Notes: generated from the letters alone by a model not told the origin. Positions 23,184-32,670 are shown, counted from the first letter of the stretch. The stretch: 52,561 bases of DNA from Lachnospiraceae bacterium (GCA_017619295.1 JAFZSQ010000023.1:1-52561), one strand, 5' to 3'. Program-made: numbers and translations.

Positions 23184-23900
23184 ATGGCCGGAAAGACAAC
23201 AACAATAAAAGAATTACTTAAAGCTGCAATGCTTCCTTTAGGCAGCACTCTTTATGTATTTGGCGGCGCATGGAACGAAGCCGACACAGGAGCCGGCGTT
23301 GAAGCCATGTCATTTGGAATCAGTCCGGAGTGGAAGAAGTTTTATGACTCCAAAGACGAGACCTACGATTTTGACAAATACAGATTCCAGGTGCATGAGG
23401 GCATTGACTGTACCGGTTTAGTTGGTTTTTCATGCTTCCAGGTATTCGGAAGTGCTTATTCTGAGACCGGTTACGTTTTTCCCAGCGGAATAATGGCTGA
23501 GAATTACGAGAAGCTTTTTGGCGGAGAGACAGTAGCTCCCGAGGACATTAAGAATTATCGTCCCGGAGATGTTATGACTAAGAATGGTCATGTATATTTT
23601 AGTATTGGAAGATGCGGAGACGGCAGTGTACTTCTTTTACATGCATCACCTCCGGCACCTTCATTCTGCGGAACCGTTACTCCCGATGGTAAGGAGGACA
23701 GTGAAGCGGTTAAACTTGCCAAAGAGTACATGACAAAGCATTATCCCGACATTATGAAGAGATATCCCAACATGTGTATGAGAAAGGTTGAGTATCTCAA
23801 GGAGTACAGCCAGTACAGATGGGACAGAAAAGTGGTTTCGGACCCCGATGGATTTGACAATATGACTCCGGAAGAAATTTTGAAAGAGTTGTTTAAGTAA
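23184..23900 (+). CDS. NlpC/P60-like cysteine peptidase fold protein
   Basis: The start is ATG at 23184, behind AGGTGGGAA. A longer in-frame reading from 23073 has no ribosome site and crosses the promoter. The 238-residue product has a Cys-His-His set in NlpC/P60 order: C76 in GIDCTGLVG, H136 in NGHVYFSIG and H153 in LLLHASPP. NlpC/P60 enzymes cut bonds next to D-glutamate or diaminopimelate in cell-wall peptides. No signal peptide or SH3 domain is present, so it would act inside the cell, perhaps on recycled muropeptides. That fits with the neighbouring dipeptidase (inference). The family call rests on three motifs only. Confidence 0.65.
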   Translation: MAGKTTTIKELLKAAMLPLGSTLYVFGGAWNEADTGAGVEAMSFGISPEWKKFYDSKDETYDFDKYRFQVHEGIDCTGLVGFSCFQVFGSAYSETGYVFPSGIMAENYEKLFGGETVAPEDIKNYRPGDVMTKNGHVYFSIGRCGDGSVLLLHASPPAPSFCGTVTPDGKEDSEAVKLAKEYMTKHYPDIMKRYPNMCMRKVEYLKEYSQYRWDRKVVSDPDGFDNMTPEEILKELFK

Positions 23901-24487
23901 TGAGTGTTTTGTTTGATATAAACGTTAAGGACGAAGACAAGAAGCTCAGAGAAGAGTGGAAGTCCACCAAGGAAATATTTGACGGGCGAATTCTTCACGT
24001 TATCGACGATACCGTTATCTGCCCCAATGGAAATGAAGCCAGCAGGGAACTGATAAGACATGTGGGTGCCGTTTGTATCGTACCCATGACGGATGACGGC
24101 AAGGTAATTGTTGAGAGACAGTTCAGATACCCGATTGATAAGGTTATCACAGAAATTCCGGCAGGAAAGCTTGACAGTAAGAGCGAGGATCCTCTATTGG
24201 CAGCGCAGAGAGAGCTTCGAGAAGAGACAGGCTATACTGCGGATGAGTGGATTCACCTTGGAGTGTTCTATCCCGCGCCTGCTTATTCCGATGAACTCAT
24301 TCATGTTTACATCGCCAGAAAGCTTAAGAAGGGCGAGAGAGATTTGGATGAAGACGAGTTCCTCGATATATACGAGGTGCCTCTTGATGAACTTGTAGAT
24401 GGTGTCATGAACGGTGAAATCACCGACTGCAAGACTCAGATGGCTATATTGAAGACTAAGATAAGACTAACAAAGGAGTGTCGCTAG
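23900..24487 (+). CDS. NUDIX hydrolase, ADP-ribose pyrophosphatase type
   Basis: A 195-residue enzyme. Its NUDIX box reads PAGKLDSKSED followed by PLLAAQRELREETGY, with the RELREE metal-binding core. One extra residue stands between the first glycine and the first glutamate compared with the usual GX5E spacing. IVERQFRYPIDKVITEIPAG upstream of the box is the hallmark of the ADP-ribose/nucleoside-diphosphate-sugar subfamily. The start codon overlaps the previous stop by one base (TAATG), so the two genes are translationally coupled. The terminator stem begins inside its last codons. Confidence 0.92.
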   Translation: MSVLFDINVKDEDKKLREEWKSTKEIFDGRILHVIDDTVICPNGNEASRELIRHVGAVCIVPMTDDGKVIVERQFRYPIDKVITEIPAGKLDSKSEDPLLAAQRELREETGYTADEWIHLGVFYPAPAYSDELIHVYIARKLKKGERDLDEDEFLDIYEVPLDELVDGVMNGEITDCKTQMAILKTKIRLTKECR

Positions 24488-24498
24488 ACACTCCTTTT
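24472..24498. terminator. Bidirectional terminator overlapping the end of the NUDIX gene
   Basis: AAAGGAGTGT (24472-24481) pairs perfectly with ACACTCCTTT (24488-24497). The six-base loop holds the NUDIX stop codon. It serves the convergent hydrolase gene as well. Confidence 0.85.
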
Positions 24499-24506
24499 AT
24501 GTTTAT

Positions 24507-25589
24507 TTATTGGTTATTAAATTCTTCGAACTCGATGGTGAGAAGAGTGTGGAGAATTCTTCTCATTCTCAAGTGGTTGCAATTCTCTCTTGTTGGATGA
24601 ACTCTGTTTGTTAACATTGTCACCCAAAGTCCGGTGTCGGGATCAACGAAGACGTGAGGGCCTGTAAATCCGTTATGACCAAAGCCTTTCTGTGAGAAGA
24701 ACTGACCGGACATGGAGTAGAAACCGCCGGCAAGATGGAAGCCTAAGCCTCTTCTGTCTTCAAGTCCTTCTGTGTAACACTGAATGGCTGTGTCAAATAT
24801 ACAGCGGGGAATGTATTTCTTTCCCTCCAATGTGCCGTGACCTGCAAGCATCTTGGCGAAACGTATCATATCATTGAGGTTTGAAAAAATACCTGCGTTT
24901 CCGGCAACACCGTTTAAGAAGTAAGCGTTCTCGTCATGAACTTCGCCTACGAGCCATTCGCCTGTGAGGTGATTCTTCTCGGTGTAGCATGTGTTTTCTT
25001 TATTAATAGGTTTATCAAGAGGATGGTATCCCGTCGATGTCATTTCCAAAGGATCGAAGACTTCTTCTTTGGCAAGCACATCAAGAGTTTTGCCGGTTAC
25101 CTTCTCGATTAAAAGACCCAAAACGATGTATCCGATGCAGCTGTATTTAACGTCAGTGCCGGGAGCATATGCAAGGGGCTCCGCCAGAATAACATCCAAA
25201 GCCTTCCCCGGATCGTCGGTTTTCTTCTCAATCCACATGTGATCAACGAAACCGCCGGTGTGAGTCATAAGATGGTAAATCTGGATTCCTTTTTTATCAT
25301 CGGGAATGTCGCTTCCAAAATGTCTCTCCAATGTATCTGCCAAATCAATTACACCTTGGGAGATTAATCTGAGAGCAATCATTGTGGTTGAAAGGATTTT
25401 GGACACCGATGCCATATCGTAAATGGTAGTTTCATTTACGGGAACTGCTTCAGGTGTAAAAGAAGTGTTGCCGAAGCATCTTTTAATATAAGTTTTCTCG
25501 CCAATACCGATGGCCAGGGCGGCAGAGCAAACGTCGCCTCGTTCCACGCAGCTTTCTATGTAAGCAACTGATTTTTCAAATGGTTTCAT
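24507..25589 (-). CDS. Serine hydrolase of the beta-lactamase family (class C-like fold)
   Basis: A 360-residue protein. The catalytic SxxK is S61-V-S-K64, followed by YSC where YxN is expected and FGHNGFTG as the third motif (HxG). No signal peptide is visible, so it is probably cytoplasmic. Such proteins act as esterases, D-amino-acid amidases or transpeptidase-like enzymes, and drug resistance should not be assumed. The ATG on the minus strand follows GGAGGG. It is unlike the hydrolase at 3443 in sequence and is probably not a recent duplicate. Confidence 0.85.
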   Translation of the reverse strand: MKPFEKSVAYIESCVERGDVCSAALAIGIGEKTYIKRCFGNTSFTPEAVPVNETTIYDMASVSKILSTTMIALRLISQGVIDLADTLERHFGSDIPDDKKGIQIYHLMTHTGGFVDHMWIEKKTDDPGKALDVILAEPLAYAPGTDVKYSCIGYIVLGLLIEKVTGKTLDVLAKEEVFDPLEMTSTGYHPLDKPINKENTCYTEKNHLTGEWLVGEVHDENAYFLNGVAGNAGIFSNLNDMIRFAKMLAGHGTLEGKKYIPRCIFDTAIQCYTEGLEDRRGLGFHLAGGFYSMSGQFFSQKGFGHNGFTGPHVFVDPDTGLWVTMLTNRVHPTRENCNHLRMRRILHTLLTIEFEEFNNQ

Positions 25590-25622
25590 AGAACCCTCCT
25601 ATACATTGTGCAAGTTAGCCTA

Positions 25623-25631
25623 ATTATATCA
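25623..25631 (-). promoter_or_regulatory. Extended -10 promoter of the minus-strand serine hydrolase
   Basis: The minus strand reads TGATATAAT, a perfect extended -10 box 34 bases before the start codon. The -35 is weak. Confidence 0.55.
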
Positions 25632-25714
25632 GAGCAAACCTGATTTTAAAACTGTTTCGGACATAATTTTAAAATAAAGTTTCAAAATTTGTCAATAAAA
25701 CCAACAATTTTTTC

Positions 25715-25743
25715 TTTACAAACACACTTTACTTTGGTAAAAT
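25715..25743 (+). promoter_or_regulatory. Sigma-A promoter of the peptide importer operon
   Basis: TTTACA (25715-25720), a 17-base spacer, then TAAAAT (25738-25743) with TGG as an extended -10. The inverted repeat TTTAC-TTTG-GTAAA (25728-25741) overlaps the -10 and may be an operator. The remainder of the 208-base divergent gap is A+T-rich. Confidence 0.8.
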
Positions 25744-25797
25744 TTAATATGTCGAAAGTAAATCGAAGAGATTCGATTAAAAGAATGGAGGATTATT

Positions 25798-27789
25798 ATG
25801 TTTAAAGGTAACAAAGCATTAAAAAGCTTGCTTGCCCTTGCGTTAAGTACAGTTATGGTACTTGGCCTTACAGCATGTGGTGACAAGACTGCTGACACCA
25901 AGCCCGCTGACACATCGGACTCACAGACAGCAGAAGCAACTTCCGAAGCTACCGAGGCACCTGCCGCAGACAGCAACGAAGGTCCTTTTGGCATCAAGTA
26001 TGCTGAAGATCAGACACTTCGTCTTGTATATGGCGCAGAGATGTCAACACTCAGAACATACGGCGGTGAGGGTACTGCTGTTTCATGGCAGGGTATTTCA
26101 AACTGTATCTCAGCTTTAGTATGCAGAGACTGCTACGGCAACATTCAGCCCGATATGGCTGAGAGCTGGGATGTAAGCGCTGACGGTTCAGAGTACACAT
26201 TCCATCTTCGCAAAGACCTTGTTTGGTCAGACGTTGAAGGAAACGACATGGGACCTATCACTGCGAAGGATTTCCAGACTGCAGTAGAGTACTGCTGTGA
26301 TCCTGAGAACGGTGTTACAGATTCCAGCTTATTACTTCTCAAGAACTATAAGGAACTCATTGATCCTGAAGATCCCAACAAGGACATCAGCACATTGGGA
26401 TTCGAAGTAATCGATGATTACACAATCAAGGTTACACTTGCAGATGTAATTCCTTATTTCATCAATACTTTCAATATTTTCCCTGTTCCCACAGATTACT
26501 TCCTTGAGATGGGTGAAGATTATGGTATGGATAACGAGTCCATTTACTACTGCGGACCTTACATCATGACCACATTCGAGCCCCAGGAGCAGAGAGTATA
26601 CGAGATCAACCCCAACTACTGGGATCTTGATAACGTACACATTCAGAAGATTATCATGAAGTACAATGCCGAGGCTGCAACACTTGCTCCCGAGATGTTC
26701 AAGCGTGGCGAGATTGATTACGCTGATATCGGAACAGACATCCTCGACGAGTGGATGAAGGCTGATGATACAAAGGATATCGTTATCCCCGGTCTTCCTG
26801 ATACCACATACATGTACTACTATTCATTCTGCTACAATCCTCAGTTTGATGATGAGTACGAGCCTGACAACTACATGAAGGCTATCAACAACGAGAATTT
26901 CCGTAAGTCACTTTTCTTCGGTCTTGATCGTCGTAAAGCTTACCTTTGCCTCGATCCTTACAACCCTGATCAGTTCCTTACAACAACAGTAACACCCAGA
27001 ACATGGTGTTCAATCAACGGAACAGATTACGTTGATCTTCCTGCACTTAAGGAGATCACAGGTCGTGACAACTACGGTTTCGATCCTGACAAGGCTAAAG
27101 AATACAGAGATAAAGCAAAAGAAGAGCTTGAAGCAGCAGGTGTTACATTCCCTGTAAAACTGCTTATGCCTTACAACCCCAATACAACAGGTTGGGACAA
27201 AGAGGTACAGGTTGTTAAGCAGCAGCTCGAGGAACTCCTTGGTTCCGATTACATCGAGTGCACAATTGAAGCAGGTCCTTCCACAGGCTTCTTATCAGAA
27301 GTTCGTCGTGCAGGTAAGTACGGCTTCATGAAGTTAAACAACGGTTCAAACGAGGGTGACCCTTGTTCATGGATTAAGGCTTTCGTTGATGGCGCTAACT
27401 GGAACTTCATGGGTGATGTTCTTTACGAAGGACAGCTTCCTACAGTTGAGAGAGACGGTTCCAAGTCTGACGACAACAAGGACCTTCAGGAACTTGTAAC
27501 CAAGTACTATGAGCTCCTTGATACAGCTAAGTCTTACACAACAAAGAGCCAGGAGAGATACGATGCATTCGCAGAGGCTGAGCAGTTCCTTATCGACCAT
27601 GCATTTGTTATCCCTTATGCTAAGGATACATTTGGTTACCACGTAACCAGAACCAATCCTTTCGAGCAGATCACAGGTCAGGACGGCAGATATAAATACA
27701 TGCACGTTCTTGAAGAGCCTCTTACAAACGAACAGTATCAGGCACTTTATGCTGATTGGCAGGAGAAGCAGGCAGCTTCTTTGAAGTAA
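25798..27789 (+). CDS. oppA: Peptide-binding lipoprotein of an Opp/Dpp ABC importer
   Basis: A 663-residue lipoprotein. The signal peptide ends in the lipobox LTAC with lipidated C27, followed by a Thr/Ala/Glu-rich linker to about residue 60. The mature part is a family 5 binding protein (LVCRDCYGNIQPDMAESW, YTFHLRKDLVWSDVEG, and NENFRKSLFFGLDRRKAY near the middle). It is longer than typical OppA proteins (about 540-600). It should bind oligopeptides outside the cell and deliver them to OppBC. AATGGAGGA precedes the ATG. A 14-pair hairpin after the gene probably keeps its expression above that of the permeases. The symbol denotes the role; Dpp- or App-type specificity cannot be excluded. Confidence 0.9.
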   Translation: MFKGNKALKSLLALALSTVMVLGLTACGDKTADTKPADTSDSQTAEATSEATEAPAADSNEGPFGIKYAEDQTLRLVYGAEMSTLRTYGGEGTAVSWQGISNCISALVCRDCYGNIQPDMAESWDVSADGSEYTFHLRKDLVWSDVEGNDMGPITAKDFQTAVEYCCDPENGVTDSSLLLLKNYKELIDPEDPNKDISTLGFEVIDDYTIKVTLADVIPYFINTFNIFPVPTDYFLEMGEDYGMDNESIYYCGPYIMTTFEPQEQRVYEINPNYWDLDNVHIQKIIMKYNAEAATLAPEMFKRGEIDYADIGTDILDEWMKADDTKDIVIPGLPDTTYMYYYSFCYNPQFDDEYEPDNYMKAINNENFRKSLFFGLDRRKAYLCLDPYNPDQFLTTTVTPRTWCSINGTDYVDLPALKEITGRDNYGFDPDKAKEYRDKAKEELEAAGVTFPVKLLMPYNPNTTGWDKEVQVVKQQLEELLGSDYIECTIEAGPSTGFLSEVRRAGKYGFMKLNNGSNEGDPCSWIKAFVDGANWNFMGDVLYEGQLPTVERDGSKSDDNKDLQELVTKYYELLDTAKSYTTKSQERYDAFAEAEQFLIDHAFVIPYAKDTFGYHVTRTNPFEQITGQDGRYKYMHVLEEPLTNEQYQALYADWQEKQAASLK

Positions 27790-27823
27790 TTAAAGATTAG
27801 ATAATGATTTGATCCAAACGGTT

Positions 27824-27859
27824 ACTGCCTTGGGAGGCTATACCTCTCAAGGCAGTTTT
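27824..27859 (+). terminator. Attenuating hairpin between oppA and oppB
   Basis: Arms 27824-27837 and 27843-27856 form 14 pairs (one G-U) around CTATA and are followed by a short T run. It is in the same place as the hairpin after the sugar-binding protein at 601-640. Confidence 0.7.
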
Positions 27860-27901
27860 CTTAAGAGTTCTAAAAGCGAAGAAAGGGTATAGGTATTCGC
27901 T

Positions 27902-28843
27902 ATGTTGAAGTATTGCGCAAAGAGACTTGCGAGATCCGTGGTCAGTCTGGCAATAATTGTTGCTGTAGTATTTTCATTGTTAAGATTGATGCCTGTGGAA
28001 GGTTATTTTTCACAGCTTGATCAAATGACTGAGGCACAGATAAATAATGAATTAGAAAAGATGGGGTTGAATGATCCTGTTCCCGTACAGCTTGGACGTT
28101 TCTACGTTCAAATTCTTCATGGAGACCTTGGCAAATCCACTCGTTACAGAGATGGATATCCGGTTGCGAAGATTGTAAAGAAGAAAGCTCCCATTTCTAT
28201 TAAATTCGGCCTTTTGGCCATGGGTGTTTCTTTACCTCTCGGAATGCTTCTCGGCATTCTTATGGCTAAGAAAAAGAATGGTATCGCAGATAAACTGGGT
28301 ACCTTATACATAATATTGATACAAGCCGTACCGAGTGCGGTGTACTATCTGTTGATTCAGCTTTACGGCACAAGTGCTTTAAAGATTGGATTACTTTATG
28401 ATGACGACAAACCCATCACCATGATATTGCCGATTCTTTCACTTGCTCTGCCTTCCATAGCAGGTTATGCAATGTGGCTTCGTCGTTACATGGTTGATGA
28501 AGAAAATAAAGATTATATCAAGATGGCAAAGGCTAAGGGCGTTCCCAAAGCGAAAATTGCAAGACAGCATGTCTTCCGTAACGCTGTAGTTCCCATGGTT
28601 CAGTTTATTCCCGGTTCCATGCTCCTTACCATCGCAGGTTCCATTTATGTTGAGTCACTCTATTCAATTCCCGGAATGGGAGGACTTCTTGTTGAGGTTA
28701 TCAAGAGACAGGATAACAACATGGTTCAGGGACTTGTAATCATATTTGCGGTTTTGGGTATTTTCGGATTGCTGTTAGGTGACCTTCTTATGGCACTTGT
28801 AGATCCCAGAATCAGCCTTACAAAGAAGGAGGGTTCAAGATAA
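27902..28843 (+). CDS. oppB: Opp/Dpp ABC permease, OppB type
   Basis: A 313-residue permease with about six helices. The first helix is at about 10-28 (SVVSLAIIVAVVFSLLRL). The EAA loop is DYIKMAKAKGVPKAKIARQH, followed by FRNAVVPMVQFIPG. The end LLMALVDPRISLTKKEG (DPR motif) is the usual OppB/DppB terminus. The extracellular loop after helix 1 carries QLDQMTEAQINNELEKMGLN, as in the family. The ribosome site is weak (AAAGGG at a distance). The stop overlaps the oppC start by one base. Confidence 0.92.
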   Translation: MLKYCAKRLARSVVSLAIIVAVVFSLLRLMPVEGYFSQLDQMTEAQINNELEKMGLNDPVPVQLGRFYVQILHGDLGKSTRYRDGYPVAKIVKKKAPISIKFGLLAMGVSLPLGMLLGILMAKKKNGIADKLGTLYIILIQAVPSAVYYLLIQLYGTSALKIGLLYDDDKPITMILPILSLALPSIAGYAMWLRRYMVDEENKDYIKMAKAKGVPKAKIARQHVFRNAVVPMVQFIPGSMLLTIAGSIYVESLYSIPGMGGLLVEVIKRQDNNMVQGLVIIFAVLGIFGLLLGDLLMALVDPRISLTKKEGSR

Positions 28844-29904
28844 TGGCTAAGCTTTCCTTCAAGTTTTCAATCAAAGATGCTAAGACAGAAAAGTTGGCTG
28901 ATACCCTGCTTTCTGTTGAGAAAGATACTTTACTTAAGAGCGACAAGCTCACTGATGAAGAAATTAAGAATATCCCTGAGGACCTCTTTGTACCTCATGC
29001 CCTTGATGAGGCTGCAGCAGAGAAGACCGGATATTCAAGCTATTCATACTGGGGAAGTACAGTAAGAACCTTTAGACAGAACAAGATGGCTGTTGCAATG
29101 CTTGGAATTATCCTTGTGATTTTGCTCTTTACATTTATTCAGCCTTACCTTCCCGGTCAGTATGATCCTAACTTAATTAACAACGATCCTGTTACCGGCA
29201 TGCAGATTATGAATGAGCCTCCCGGAGAGCAGTTCTGGTTTGGTACAAATGCCATCGGACAGGATATGTGGGCAAGAATCTGGGCAGGTACCAAGAACTC
29301 ATTGTTCATTGGTTTCACAGTTGCCATTATTCAGGCATTTGTTGGAATCGTCCTTGGAATGATCTGGGGATATGTAAGAGCTACGGACTTCTTCTTTACC
29401 GAGCTTTACAACGTTATCAGTAACATTCCTACAACGATTATTCTGATTCTTGCATCATACGTTATGAGACCTTCCATTCGTACACTGATTATCGCCATGT
29501 GCGTAACCGGCTGGCTTGGAATGGCAAGATTCATTCGTAACCAGGTACTTATTATAAGAGACCAGGAATTTAATATGGCTTCCAGATGTCTGGGAACTCC
29601 TGTATGGAGAGTAATCACCAAGAACCTTCTTCCCCACATGGTATCCGTTATCATGCTTCAGATGGCTCTTGCAATTCCCGGAGCTATAGCATCGGAAGTA
29701 TTCCTTACATATATTGGCTTGGGTGTTCCTTTGGACATTCCTTCACTTGGAAACCTGGTTGATTCAGGACGTGCACTTATGATGTCTCCCAGTTTGAGAT
29801 ATCAGCTGCTTTTCCCTGCAATCATGCTTTCCATTATCACAGTTTGTTTCTATCTTGTGGGTAATGCATTTGCAGATGCTGCCGACCCCAAGAACCATAT
29901 GTAA
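28843..29904 (+). CDS. oppC: Opp/Dpp ABC permease, OppC type
   Basis: A 353-residue permease. A long cytoplasmic N-terminal tail of about 80 residues precedes the first helix (about 84-104). The family segment FWFGTNAIGQDMWARIWAG is at about 128-146. The EAA loop is FNMASRCLGTPVWRVITKNL, and the end is NAFADAADPKNHM (DP motif). It starts within the oppB stop (TAATG), so the two permeases are translationally coupled. The long tail is usual for OppC relatives in Lachnospiraceae, as far as I recall. Confidence 0.92.
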   Translation: MAKLSFKFSIKDAKTEKLADTLLSVEKDTLLKSDKLTDEEIKNIPEDLFVPHALDEAAAEKTGYSSYSYWGSTVRTFRQNKMAVAMLGIILVILLFTFIQPYLPGQYDPNLINNDPVTGMQIMNEPPGEQFWFGTNAIGQDMWARIWAGTKNSLFIGFTVAIIQAFVGIVLGMIWGYVRATDFFFTELYNVISNIPTTIILILASYVMRPSIRTLIIAMCVTGWLGMARFIRNQVLIIRDQEFNMASRCLGTPVWRVITKNLLPHMVSVIMLQMALAIPGAIASEVFLTYIGLGVPLDIPSLGNLVDSGRALMMSPSLRYQLLFPAIMLSIITVCFYLVGNAFADAADPKNHM

Positions 29905-29916
29905 GGGGGTGACGAG

Positions 29917-30972
29917 ATGGAAAATAAGAAAGCAGTTTTATCTATTCAGGATATGAATATCAAGTTCTCTTTAAGAGGACAGATTCTTCACGCTATTCGT
30001 GGAGTAAGCCTTGATATTTATGAAGGAGAATGTCTCGCCATAGTAGGTGAGTCAGGATCCGGTAAGTCTGTTCTTACAAAGACATGTATGGGACTTCTTG
30101 ATAAGAACGGTTTCATTGAGAGCGGTCACATTATGTATGAAGGCAAGGATTTGGCCACATACAAGACCGACAAGGAGTGGGAGAAGATTTGCGGTAGCGA
30201 AATCGCTATGGTAATGCAGGATCCCATGACCTGTCTCAACCCTCTTAAGACCATAGGCTGGCAGATTGAGGAGTCACTCCGCTATCACAGCAATCTTAAC
30301 AAAGAGGAACGCAAGAAGAGAGTAATCGAGATTCTTACCGATGTAGGTATTACAGAGCCTGAGAGAAGATACAAACAGTATCCTCATGAGTTCTCCGGCG
30401 GTATGAGACAGAGAGTCGCAATTGCCATTGCAGTTGCATGTAATCCTAAGATTCTCATCTGTGATGAGCCTACAACTGCACTTGATGTTACCATTCAGGC
30501 GCAGATTCTCGAGCTCATCAGAAACATGCAAAAGAAGTATAACCTTACAACCGTTTATATCACTCACGACCTTGGCGTTGTTGCCAACGTTGCTGACAGG
30601 GTTGCGGTTATGTACGCAGGTGACATTATAGAAGTAGGCACAAGCAGAGAGATATTCTATGAGCCTAAGCATCCTTACACATGGGCGCTTCTGGCATCAC
30701 TTCCTCAGCTTGGAATTAAGGGAGAGGAGTTAAGCTCCATTCACGGTACTCCTCCGAACCTTTTCCTTCCTGTAAAGGGAGACGCTTTTGCACCCAGAAA
30801 TCCCTATGCTTTGGCAGTTGATTTCGAGTACAGACCTCCTTACTTTGAGGTAAGTCCTACTCATAAAGCCAAGACCTGGCTTCTTGATCCCAGAGCACCC
30901 AAGATTGAACCTCCCAAGGTTCTTGAAATGATTAAGAATATGGAAAGAGTGGGAGGTGTTTTAGGTGGCTGA
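29917..30972 (+). CDS. oppD: Opp/Dpp ABC ATP-binding protein, OppD type
   Basis: A 351-residue ATPase. Walker A is GESGSGKS (44-51), the signature is [12 protein letters not shown] and Walker B is [13 protein letters not shown]. The C-terminal peptide-importer extension (about 260-351) carries [19 protein letters not shown] and the PFAPRNPYA-like [20 protein letters not shown]. That extension normally holds a Cys-rich iron-sulphur motif, but only sparse cysteines are present here. AAGGGGGTGA precedes the ATG. The oppF start overlaps the end by 8 bases. Confidence 0.94.
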   Translation: MENKKAVLSIQDMNIKFSLRGQILHAIRGVSLDIYEGECLAIVGESGSGKSVLTKTCMGLLDKNGFIESGHIMYEGKDLATYKTDKEWEKICGSEIAMVMQDPMTCLNPLKTIGWQIEESLRYHSNLNKEERKKRVIEILTDVGITEPERRYKQYPHEFSGGMRQRVAIAIAVACNPKILICDEPTTALDVTIQAQILELIRNMQKKYNLTTVYITHDLGVVANVADRVAVMYAGDIIEVGTSREIFYEPKHPYTWALLASLPQLGIKGEELSSIHGTPPNLFLPVKGDAFAPRNPYALAVDFEYRPPYFEVSPTHKAKTWLLDPRAPKIEPPKVLEMIKNMERVGGVLGG

Positions 30973-31906
30973 TAAGAAAGAAATTTTATTGGAAGTCAAG
31001 GATTTGCACGTGTCATTCGGCCGTGGCAAATCATTGTTTGAAGCAGTTAAGGGCGTAAACTTCAACATCTACAAGGGCGAAACCTTCGGACTTGTAGGTG
31101 AGTCGGGTTCAGGTAAGACCACCATCGGACGTGCAATCATCAGAATGTACCCCACAAGTGGCGGTGAAGTTATTTTCAATGGTCAGAAGATCAACGGAAA
31201 GATTTCCAAAGAACTTGATAAGGACGTTATCCATAACATCCAGATGATATTCCAGGATCCTATGGCGTCTCTTAACGACAGAGCTAAGGTAAGCGATATT
31301 GTTAAGGAAGGTCTTATCAACGTTCAGAAGGGCCTTTCAGAAAAAGAACAGCAGGAGAGAGTTGACAAGGCACTCCTTGACGTAGGACTTCTTCCTGAGT
31401 TCGCAAGCCGTTTCCCTCACGAGTTCTCAGGTGGACAGAGACAGCGTATCGGTATTGCAAGAGCTCTCATTATGGAGCCCAGCTTCATCATCGCCGATGA
31501 GCCTATTTCAGCACTTGATGTTTCCATTCGTGCGCAGGTACTTAACCTTCTTTCCAAGTTACAGCAGGAGAGAAACCTTACATATCTGTTTATTGCCCAT
31601 GACCTTTCTGTTATGAGATTCATCTCAGACAGAATTGCGGTTATTGAGCACGGTAAGATTGTTGAGCTTGCTCCTACAGAGAAGCTGTTTGCTCATCCTC
31701 TTCATCCTTATACACAGGCACTTCTTTCTGCAATTCCAATGCCGAATCCCGACCTGGAGCAGAACAAGAAGGTTCTTGTATATGATGAGTCCGTTCATGA
31801 TTATTCCTCTGATAAACCTGAATGGATTGAAATCGAGGAAGAACATTTCATCCTTGCAAATAAGAAGGAAGCTTCCGAGTACAGAGAGAGACTTAAAACA
31901 TTATAA
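30965..31906 (+). CDS. oppF: Opp/Dpp ABC ATP-binding protein, OppF type
   Basis: A 313-residue ATPase, the partner of OppD. Walker A is GESGSGKTT, the signature is [12 protein letters not shown] and Walker B is [13 protein letters not shown]. The C-terminus has [20 protein letters not shown], the usual OppF tail. The start is GTG at 30965, inside oppD, with GGGAGGTG upstream. It is the last gene of the importer and is closed by a very strong terminator. Confidence 0.94.
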   Translation: MADKKEILLEVKDLHVSFGRGKSLFEAVKGVNFNIYKGETFGLVGESGSGKTTIGRAIIRMYPTSGGEVIFNGQKINGKISKELDKDVIHNIQMIFQDPMASLNDRAKVSDIVKEGLINVQKGLSEKEQQERVDKALLDVGLLPEFASRFPHEFSGGQRQRIGIARALIMEPSFIIADEPISALDVSIRAQVLNLLSKLQQERNLTYLFIAHDLSVMRFISDRIAVIEHGKIVELAPTEKLFAHPLHPYTQALLSAIPMPNPDLEQNKKVLVYDESVHDYSSDKPEWIEIEEEHFILANKKEASEYRERLKTL

Positions 31907-31917
31907 AAGTATAGCAG

Positions 31918-31948
31918 GCCCTCGGGGAACCTCCCCGGGGGCTTTTTT
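31918..31948 (+). terminator. Strong Rho-independent terminator after the peptide importer
   Basis: The arms 31918-31928 and 31932-31942 form 11 G+C-rich pairs (one G-U) around a three-base loop, followed by six T. The next gene's -10 box begins within 10 bases. Confidence 0.95.
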
Positions 31949-31949
31949 G

Positions 31950-31958
31950 TGGTATAAT
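31950..31958 (+). promoter_or_regulatory. Extended -10 promoter of the TetR-family gene
   Basis: TGGTATAAT is a perfect extended -10 box directly after the oppF terminator; the -35 place is occupied by the terminator stem. ATTCACAGTAAAA (31961-31973), just downstream, resembles part of the inverted repeat at 32671-32689 and may be a regulator site. Confidence 0.6.
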
Positions 31959-31989
31959 GGATTCACAGTAAAACAAGGAAGGAAAGCAA

Positions 31990-32550
31990 ATGCCCAACTT
32001 TACACAGAAGGCGATTAAGGAATCGTTCATTAAGCTTTTGACAGAAAAGCCCCTTAGCAAAATCAGCGTTAAGGATATCGTGGAAGATTGCGGTATCAAC
32101 AGAAACTCATTCTATTATCATTTCCAGGACATTCCATCCCTTCTAAAGGAGATTGTGCTGGATGAGACGGAGAAGCTGGTTAATGAATATCCAACCATCG
32201 ATTCTTTGGATGAAGCATTAAGGGTTGCGGCACTTTTTACATTAAATAATAAGAAAGCGGTTCTTCATATTTTTAATTCATTAAACAGGGATGTGTTTGA
32301 GGATTATCTTATGAAGGCCTGTGAACATACAGTAAGGAGTTATTTATCCACCGCATTTAAGGATTATGATATTCCCCCTGAGGAGCATGAGATAGCTGTC
32401 AGACTTGTTAAGTGCCTGTTGTTTGGAATGATTATTGACTGGATAGGAGGCGGACTTAACGAGGACCGTCCCAAGGATGCGGCAAGAATCTGCGAACTGT
32501 GCAGAGGAATCCCTGAGGAGATAATAGAAAGAGCGGCGCAAACCAAATAG
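31990..32550 (+). CDS. TetR-family transcriptional regulator
   Basis: A 186-residue regulator. The N-terminal HTH is at about 8-52 (ISVKDIVEDCGINRNSFYYH, ending in the family's YYHF), followed by an all-helical ligand and dimer domain of the kind found in DhaS-like members. AAGGAAGG precedes the ATG. It lies just upstream of the HdeD/MMPL operon, whose promoter region has a TetR-sized palindrome at 32671-32689, so it probably represses that operon. The C-terminus lacks any feature that would show the ligand. Confidence 0.9.
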   Translation: MPNFTQKAIKESFIKLLTEKPLSKISVKDIVEDCGINRNSFYYHFQDIPSLLKEIVLDETEKLVNEYPTIDSLDEALRVAALFTLNNKKAVLHIFNSLNRDVFEDYLMKACEHTVRSYLSTAFKDYDIPPEEHEIAVRLVKCLLFGMIIDWIGGGLNEDRPKDAARICELCRGIPEEIIERAAQTK

Positions 32551-32562
32551 ATTTTTATATTT

Positions 32563-32597
32563 TTAGGCAAACCGATATGGTTTGCCTAATTTTTTTG
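32563..32597 (+). terminator. Rho-independent terminator after the TetR-family gene
   Basis: TTAGGCAAACC (32563-32573) pairs perfectly with GGTTTGCCTAA (32579-32589), followed by eight T. Confidence 0.93.
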
Positions 32598-32670
32598 CAA
32601 TTGTTCGGAGGGTGCCCAAAATTTGAACGTTCTCTCAATACCTGTCCATTTTGCTGCTTAAAAATCAGTG

